Source: an uncultured Oscillospiraceae bacterium
Lineage (GTDB): Bacteria > Bacillota_A > Clostridia > Oscillospirales > Oscillospiraceae
DNA: 29,786 nucleotides
Direction: 5' to 3'
Assembly: GCA_947631215.1 (NCBI GenBank)
Contig: CANRKN010000016.1
Span: forward strand, 1-29,786
The notes beneath the pieces were generated by a model that saw nothing but the letters and a program-made list of their open reading frames with translations, ran no database searches and had not been told where the DNA came from. Each line of letters opens with the position of its first letter. The first letter of the stretch is position 1. Below are positions 22,526-29,786 of the stretch, piece after piece. The position numbers and the translations under genes were made by a program.

Positions 22526-22999
22526 TCAGTTCAGGAGGAAGGATATGGGGGAGACGCTGTCCACCACGATCTTCGCCTCGTACACGCCCTCGTCCAGGTC
22601 CGCGTCCACCGCCACGGGGTAGACCCACTGGCCCTGGGTGAGGCCGCTTATGTGCAGCACATAGGCGTCGAAGCCCTCGTCCACCGTCACGGGGCGCGCC
22701 GCCGCCGTGCCAAGGACATAGTCCTGGCCATCGATGCGCACCGCGGCGTCAGACGGGATGGCATCCATCTCCTCCTCGGGTATGTACAGCACCGTGCCCT
22801 CCGGCCCGGCCACCGCCGCCGCGGCCACGGTGGTCTCCAGCCGGCCCGCCACGGACCAGATGAGAAGCCCCGCCAAAAGGGCGATGACCGCGGCCAGCAC
22901 CAGCCACACCCCAGGGCTCGTCACCCGGATGTAGTCGTTCATCTGCTCCGGGCTGGACACCTTGTCCAGGCTCTTTTGACGAAACAGCCCGCTATCCAT
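22526..22999 (-). CDS. short NHLM bacteriocin-system secretion (HlyD-like) protein
   Basis: This membrane-anchored accessory protein of the exporter has 157 residues. The N-terminal block KSLDKVSSPEQMNDYIRVTSPGVW is the typical start of NHLM secretion proteins. One transmembrane helix follows (about 31-50), then an outside domain rich in beta strands. Full-length HlyD-type adaptors have long coiled coils and a lipoyl domain; none is seen here, so this is a short form of the kind expected in Gram-positive cells lacking an outer membrane. ATG at 22999 follows AGGGGGG; an upstream TTG is less likely. It sits directly before the C39 exporter and is probably part of the same complex. Confidence 0.8.
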   Translation of the reverse strand: MDSGLFRQKSLDKVSSPEQMNDYIRVTSPGVWLVLAAVIALLAGLLIWSVAGRLETTVAAAAVAGPEGTVLYIPEEEMDAIPSDAAVRIDGQDYVLGTAAARPVTVDEGFDAYVLHISGLTQGQWVYPVAVDADLDEGVYEAKIVVDSVSPISFLLN

Positions 23000-23042
23000 A
23001 TCAGTTCCCCCCTGCAAAGATCTTAACGCGCCCCCGGGGCGG

Positions 23043-24227
23043 TCAGAATGTCACGTTGTCCACGTCGATGCGGTCCAGAAGGGCCGCGATCTGCTTCCGG
23101 CAGTTGGCAATGACGGCCTGGCCTCTCTCGGTATCCCGGTCCCGGCGAAGGGTCCGGCGCAGCAGCCGGGCGTAGCCGATGAGGCGGGCCTTGTCAGCAA
23201 AGGCGTCCAGCACGGCCTCGTCATCCGTGCCGAAATAGAGCTTTAAGGTCTTATCCCATATGGCCGCGCCCGTCTCGAAGGGGATGCCCAAAAACCGCTG
23301 TATCTCCTCATGGTCCACCTCGCCGAAGCCCTGATAGGCCAGGTAAATGGACGCAAACTCGAACACGGGGTGTCCCATGCACAGGGTGTCCATGTCGATG
23401 AGAAGCGCCTCGCCGTTTTGCATCATGACGTTTTTGATGTGGTAGTCGCCATGGAGCATGTGGTTATCCTCCGGCACGGCCTGGATGAACCGGATGAGCT
23501 TGTCGCTCTGGTCCGCCGGCAGCCAGTCCTTCAACCACTTAGCCCAGCCCAGGGCCACGGCCTTCATGTCGGGTATCTCCCCGGGCTTCAGCTCGGTGCC
23601 GTGAATGGTCTTTAAAAGGTCCACATAGACCTTGACATACTCGTCCAGCTTTTCCGGCTCCGCGGCGATGAGCTTGGCCAGGCTCTTGGCGTTCAGAAGC
23701 TCGAACACAGAGCCGTAGCCCTCCCCCACCCGCACCACGTCGTAGGGGATGGCGGTGGGCACGCCCAGCACGAAGGCCCGCCGGGCCAGCTCCCGCTCCC
23801 GCTGGATGTCCGGCAGGCTGTCGGGATTCAAGTACACCTTGATGATGGTGTCCGGGTCCAGGCGGTATACCTCGCCGTTGGCGCCCCGGCCGATGACCTC
23901 GCAGCCCTCCACGCTCAGGCGGCGGTAGGCCTTTTCCACCGGGAGCATCTCGGTGAAGCCGGTCATGTCCAGGACCTCGTATACCTCTGAAGAAACGTTC
24001 ACGATCTTCAGCTCCGGCCGCTCCTTCCGCATCCGCAGGATGATGCGAAGGCCGGCGCTGGATATGTACTGGAGACGGTCGAAGTCCAGCATAACGGCCG
24101 CCTCCGGGTGCTCAGCCCGCAGGGCGTTCAGCTCCTGCTCCGCCTGGGCGGCGTTGCTGGAGTCCACCTTTCCTATCAGCAAAAGGCGCAGTATCCCCTC
24201 ACTCAGTTTGCTCTCTGCGATAGACAT
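23043..24227 (-). CDS. STAS domain fused to an APH-like kinase
   Basis: This 394-residue cytoplasmic protein has two domains. Residues 1-100 form a STAS (anti-sigma-factor antagonist) domain with the YISSAGLR motif holding the usual phospho-acceptor serines (Ser56/Ser57). Residues about 105-390 form an aminoglycoside/choline-kinase-like fold: glycine-rich loop GRGANGEVYRL, a lysine at 130 (IIKVYL), catalytic loop HGDYHIKN (Asp261, Asn266) and the metal-binding IDMDT (Asp278). All catalytic positions are present, so it is likely an active kinase. It may phosphorylate its own or the neighbouring STAS domains, or a small molecule. It overlaps no gene and lies eight bases after the STAS gene and 43 before the secretion-protein gene, inside the exporter operon. 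The function is inferred. Confidence 0.85.
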   Translation of the reverse strand: MSIAESKLSEGILRLLLIGKVDSSNAAQAEQELNALRAEHPEAAVMLDFDRLQYISSAGLRIILRMRKERPELKIVNVSSEVYEVLDMTGFTEMLPVEKAYRRLSVEGCEVIGRGANGEVYRLDPDTIIKVYLNPDSLPDIQRERELARRAFVLGVPTAIPYDVVRVGEGYGSVFELLNAKSLAKLIAAEPEKLDEYVKVYVDLLKTIHGTELKPGEIPDMKAVALGWAKWLKDWLPADQSDKLIRFIQAVPEDNHMLHGDYHIKNVMMQNGEALLIDMDTLCMGHPVFEFASIYLAYQGFGEVDHEEIQRFLGIPFETGAAIWDKTLKLYFGTDDEAVLDAFADKARLIGYARLLRRTLRRDRDTERGQAVIANCRKQIAALLDRIDVDNVTF

Positions 24228-24235
24228 GCCGGCCC

Positions 24236-24535
24236 TTACTCCTCGATGGTCAGGATATCCGCGAAGCCGGTGACGTCGAAGATCTCCATGATGGTCTCGT
24301 TGACGTTTTTGATGACCATGGTGCCCTGCTTGTTCATCACCTTCTGGGCACTCAAAAGCACGCGCAGGCCGGCGGAGGACAGGTACTCCAGCTTCTCAAA
24401 GTCCAGCGCCAGCTCCGTGACGCCCTCCACGCTCTGCTTCAGCTCCGCCTCCAGCTGGGGGGCGGTGGTGGTGTCCAGCCGGCCCTCCAGGGCCAGGTCC
24501 AGATGGGTCCCGTTCTGATTCTTCGTGATGGTCAT
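24236..24535 (-). CDS. free-standing STAS domain protein (anti-sigma factor antagonist-like)
   Basis: This 99-residue single-domain protein has the length and pattern of SpoIIAA/RsbV-type antagonists: LALEGRLDTTTAPQLE, then ALDFEKLEYLSSAGLRVLL with Ser53/Ser54 at the phospho-switch site, and a C-terminal FDVTGFADIL helix. Unphosphorylated antagonists of this family bind an anti-sigma kinase and so free a sigma factor. No such kinase (RsbW/SpoIIAB type) is found in the window; the APH-like kinase of the next gene is a possible partner. ATG at 24535 follows GGGAGGAAT and is chosen over the longer open frame. It sits between the two STAS fusion genes. Confidence 0.9.
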   Translation of the reverse strand: MTITKNQNGTHLDLALEGRLDTTTAPQLEAELKQSVEGVTELALDFEKLEYLSSAGLRVLLSAQKVMNKQGTMVIKNVNETIMEIFDVTGFADILTIEE

Positions 24536-24606
24536 GATATATTCCTCCCTGATATTTTGTTCCTCATGTATTTTTTGTTTCTCCGGTCCGTCTCCGGGCC
24601 GGTTTT

Positions 24607-25920
24607 TCACATCGTCACCATGTCGGCGTAGCCCGTCTGGGTCAGGATGTCCCGGACCGTCTCATTGGCCCCGGACAGGGCCACATGGCCGGGCTGCACC
24701 GCCTTGATCATCATCAGCAGCACCCGCAGGCCCGCCGAGGAGATGTAGGCAAGCTCCGACATATCCACCTGCACGTCGGTAAGCTCCATGGCCGCCGCGG
24801 CCTTTTCATAGGCGGCCAGGAACTCCGGCGCGCTGATGGAGTCCACCCGGCCTTTCAGCACCACGTCCATGACCCCGCCCCGGGCCTTGATGGACACGCC
24901 GAAGCCGTCGCCGCCCGCGTCCGCCAGGGGCACGGCGTCCCCGTCCGTGGTGATGGTCCAGAGGCTTATATGCTCCATGGCCTGGCGGGCAAGCTCCGTC
25001 CGCTCGGGGTCCAGGCTCCCCAGCCTCGGCATCCGCTCCGCCACGGGCGTGAGCTCCGCCTTAAGACCGTGGGCGCGGAGCGTATCCATCGCCGCTTCCA
25101 GCTGCCCCGGGGCGCCCTTTACGAGCATCACGTTTCCGAATTTCACGTCCGCCGCACCGCTGAAGGTCTTGCTGGAGGCGTTCAGGGTGGACTGGGCTTT
25201 ATCCCCAGCCATGGCCTTGAGGACCGCGCCCATGTCGGCGCTGCCGTCCAGGGCGTCCACCGTCGCCTTCGCTTTGTCCAGGTCGTTCATGACCACGATG
25301 GTCATGGACATGTACACGCGGCTGACCTCCGGGTCCTGGGTGATCCACACGCCGCCGAACTCCTCCAGGATGCGCCGGATGTTGTCCAGCAGTGCGGCCA
25401 GCTCCGAGTCGGTGAAGTACATCAAAAGCCCCTCGGTGGTGATGCACAGCGGCCCTTCAGCCCCCTCCAGCGCCGCCCGGAGGGAGGCGTAGTTGGTGGC
25501 GTCCACGCTGTGGTAGGCCACGTCCCGCTTCTCGCCCCGTTCGGCCAATATCTTCTCCACCAGCGGGCCCATCTCCTCCGCCACCGCGGGCAGGTCGCAG
25601 GCGATATAGCGCTTATCCGCGATGAAGTCCTCCAGGGCCCGGGGGGTGTAGCCGCAGGGCAGGTCCACGATGGTCTTGGCGCCGGTTGCCTGGATGAAGG
25701 CGTTCATGGAGCGGTAACGCAGCTCCAGCGTAGCCACATTGGACTGGCCCATGGCCTTTTTCTGCTCGTCGCTGTAGGTCATGCCCGCCAGGTCCAGGCC
25801 CAGCTTCTCCGCCATCAGGGCGGCGTCGGCGTGGCCAGCCTGGGCCAGCTGCAAGAGCGTGGCCTTAGCCGTGTTGAATACGGGATTGGTCCTCTCCCGC
25901 AGCTCCTGTTCGTTCTCCAT
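24607..25920 (-). CDS. SAM-dependent methyltransferase (LCM/Ppm1-like) fused to a STAS domain
   Basis: This is a 437-residue cytoplasmic protein. Residues about 10-300 resemble the leucine carboxyl methyltransferase/Ppm1-like class. They include an N-terminal helical part with RYRSMNAFI, a SAM-binding strand TIVDLPCGYTPRALEDF (83-99), the acidic ACDLPAV at the end of the second strand, and the diagnostic ITTEGLLMYFTDSELAALLDNI (160-181). Residues about 340-437 form a STAS domain with AYISSAGLRVLL (Ser394/Ser395) and LTQTGYADMV. The fusion puts methyl transfer and a phospho-switch domain in one chain. It is the first gene of the exporter operon, behind two promoters. ATG at 25920 follows AAAGGAGA; the frame remains open through the leader but lacks ribosome sites there. 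The methyl acceptor is unknown; the exported peptides or a small metabolite are possible. Confidence 0.83.
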   Translation of the reverse strand: MENEQELRERTNPVFNTAKATLLQLAQAGHADAALMAEKLGLDLAGMTYSDEQKKAMGQSNVATLELRYRSMNAFIQATGAKTIVDLPCGYTPRALEDFIADKRYIACDLPAVAEEMGPLVEKILAERGEKRDVAYHSVDATNYASLRAALEGAEGPLCITTEGLLMYFTDSELAALLDNIRRILEEFGGVWITQDPEVSRVYMSMTIVVMNDLDKAKATVDALDGSADMGAVLKAMAGDKAQSTLNASSKTFSGAADVKFGNVMLVKGAPGQLEAAMDTLRAHGLKAELTPVAERMPRLGSLDPERTELARQAMEHISLWTITTDGDAVPLADAGGDGFGVSIKARGGVMDVVLKGRVDSISAPEFLAAYEKAAAAMELTDVQVDMSELAYISSAGLRVLLMMIKAVQPGHVALSGANETVRDILTQTGYADMVTM

Positions 25921-25974
25921 AGGGATCTCTCCTTTCCCAGGGCACCGCCGCCTGCACAGTGCCGCTTCTATCAT

Positions 25975-26003
25975 ATCATATACTGATTTAAAATGCCAGA
26001 CAA
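25975..26003 (-). promoter_or_regulatory. promoter P2 of the NHLM/STAS operon
   Basis: On the minus strand TTGTCT (25998-26003), a 17-base spacer and TATGAT (25975-25980). A second TATGAT overlaps at 25970-25975. It lies about 55 bases upstream of the first gene and immediately after the T-tract of the hairpin at 26009-26055. Confidence 0.75.
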
Positions 26004-26008
26004 AAGCC

Positions 26009-26055
26009 AAAAAATGGCGGGCCGAGCGCGACAAAATTTTCCTCGGCCATCCGCC
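26009..26055 (-). terminator. terminator-like hairpin between promoters P1 and P2
   Basis: RNA started at P1 would form GGCG-GAU-GGCCGAG / CUCGGCC-CGCC (11 pairs, three-base bulge, 15-base loop) followed by A and six U. It would therefore stop after about 60 bases, just before the P2 -35 box. This could be an attenuator for P1 or the end of a very short RNA. Confidence 0.65.
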
Positions 26056-26077
26056 CATAGTTATACTATTGTACCAC

Positions 26078-26106
26078 ATTATATCGGTCCGGCGTGACCG
26101 CTTCAA
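26078..26106 (-). promoter_or_regulatory. promoter P1 upstream of the NHLM/STAS operon
   Basis: On the minus strand TTGAAG (26101-26106), exactly 17 bases and a perfect TATAAT (26078-26083). It is the best sigma-A-like promoter in the window. The predicted start near 26071 is about 150 bases before the first operon gene. Confidence 0.75.
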
Positions 26107-26169
26107 TAGAGAGGCCCTGACGTTTTCGCGGTCAGAGCTGATTTTTACGAAATCCACCGGGTGCGGCAA

Positions 26170-26195
26170 AGGCGCCTGCCGCATGGCAGGCGCCT
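26170..26195 (-). terminator. hairpin ending the beta-galactosidase gene
   Basis: A perfect stem of ten GC-rich pairs (GGCGCCTGCC with GGCAGGCGCC), extended by an A-T pair, with a four-base loop, beginning eight bases past the lacZ-like stop. Only three U follow on the minus strand, so termination may be partial or assisted, and some read-through into the P1/P2 region is conceivable. Confidence 0.6.
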
Positions 26196-26202
26196 CACTG
26201 TA

Positions 26203-29256
<3,054 letters not shown>

Positions 29257-29261
29257 TTATA

Positions 29262-29786
29262 TCAGTTGGTGATGAGCGCCTTTTTCCGCCAGGCGCCCCG
29301 GCGGTAGGCGATCCAGGTGAGCAGCGCGCCCACGGCCCAGGAGATGAAGAGGGAGCCGAAAAGCGCCTGGGGCTGGCCCTTGGGGAAGATCTCTGTGCGG
29401 GTGAGCCAGGCCATGCCGTAGGCGACGGGCACCCGCAGGACGATGGTGCTGACCATGGTGATCCACATGGGCGTGGCGGTATCCCCCGCGCCCCGCATGA
29501 CGCCGCCCAGCACCTGGGTCACGGCCACGCAGATGTAGCCCACGGCCAGGATGCGCATCATGCGCACCGCCATGTCCATGAGTTCCGGGGTGTCGGTGAA
29601 GAGGGCGAACATATACCGGCCCGCAAAGAGCAATATGGCCGTGATGGTGGCGGAGGTCACGAGGGCCATGAGACCGCCCTGCTTCGTCCCCTGCTCCACC
29701 CGGTCCAGACGCCCCGCGCCCACGTTCTGGCCGGCGTAGACGCTCATGGCCTGGCCGAAGCTCATGTTGGGCATCATGGCGAAGCC
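29262..29786 (-). CDS. MATE family efflux transporter, C-terminal part (runs off the right edge)
   Basis: The last 174 residues of a second MATE transporter are present; the frame continues to the window end, so the N-terminal half lies outside. The visible part begins in the second half-domain with GFAMMPNMSFGQAMSVYAGQ, then NVGAGRLDRVEQGTK. The following helices include LGGVMRGAGDTATPMWIT and a final hydrophobic segment before RRGAWRKKA. These are typical of NorM/DinF-like MATE proteins. It is not a close copy of the MATE protein at 2605. It ends 41 bases before lacZ and may be co-transcribed with it. The substrate is unknown. Confidence 0.9.
   Translation of the reverse strand, partial: GFAMMPNMSFGQAMSVYAGQNVGAGRLDRVEQGTKQGGLMALVTSATITAILLFAGRYMFALFTDTPELMDMAVRMMRILAVGYICVAVTQVLGGVMRGAGDTATPMWITMVSTIVLRVPVAYGMAWLTRTEIFPKGQPQALFGSLFISWAVGALLTWIAYRRGAWRKKALITN

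Noticed and set aside
24607..26184. A longer N terminus of the methyltransferase-STAS protein, beginning in the leader region
   Set aside because: The frame is open through both promoters and the hairpin, but no ribosome site precedes the upstream starts, and much of it would lie ahead of the P2 start. ATG at 25920 has AAAGGAGA at proper spacing.

Overview
The window is GC-rich throughout, with GC-rich third codon positions, strong AGGAGG-type ribosome binding sites and sigma-A-like promoters. It also carries an SPKTG-type sortase signal and an NHLM-type peptide exporter. This combination points to a high-GC gut Firmicute, probably an Oscillospiraceae-like member of the Clostridia; the placement is inferred from gene content only. 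No tRNA, rRNA, insertion sequence, phage gene or CRISPR array was seen, and no gene-free stretch exceeds 300 bases.

Layout. Positions 1-4070 hold housekeeping genes: pyruvate kinase (-), a Cof-type HAD phosphatase (-) and a MATE efflux pump (+). Positions 4100-5465 hold a secreted HtrA-like serine protease with its own terminator. Positions 5501-10491 form a small envelope polysaccharide operon: an O-antigen ligase/polymerase-like protein, a polyprenyl-phosphate sugar-phosphate transferase and a family 4 glycosyltransferase. A secreted VanX-like D,D-dipeptidase follows, and a bidirectional terminator at 11304-11343 closes this side.

Positions 11349-26106 look like one long minus-strand locus, and it is the most interesting part of the window. 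Reading in the direction of transcription it holds: two promoters with a terminator-like hairpin between them; a SAM-methyltransferase/STAS fusion; a free-standing STAS protein; a STAS/APH-like kinase fusion; a short NHLM secretion protein; a C39-peptidase ABC exporter; a second NHLM ABC exporter; three small double-glycine-leader peptides with zinc-ribbon-like cysteine pairs; and two very large paralogous surface proteins. One surface protein ends in a sortase signal, the other in aromatic wall-binding repeats. The exporter pair very probably cleaves the leaders after Gly-Gly and exports the cysteine-rich cores. The three STAS domains suggest an anti-sigma-antagonist type switch, but no anti-sigma kinase or dedicated sigma factor is visible here. 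No classical RiPP-modifying enzyme (LanM, YcaO, radical SAM) is present in the window.

Positions 26203-29786 hold a family 2 beta-galactosidase (-) preceded by the C-terminal part of a second MATE transporter that runs off the right edge.
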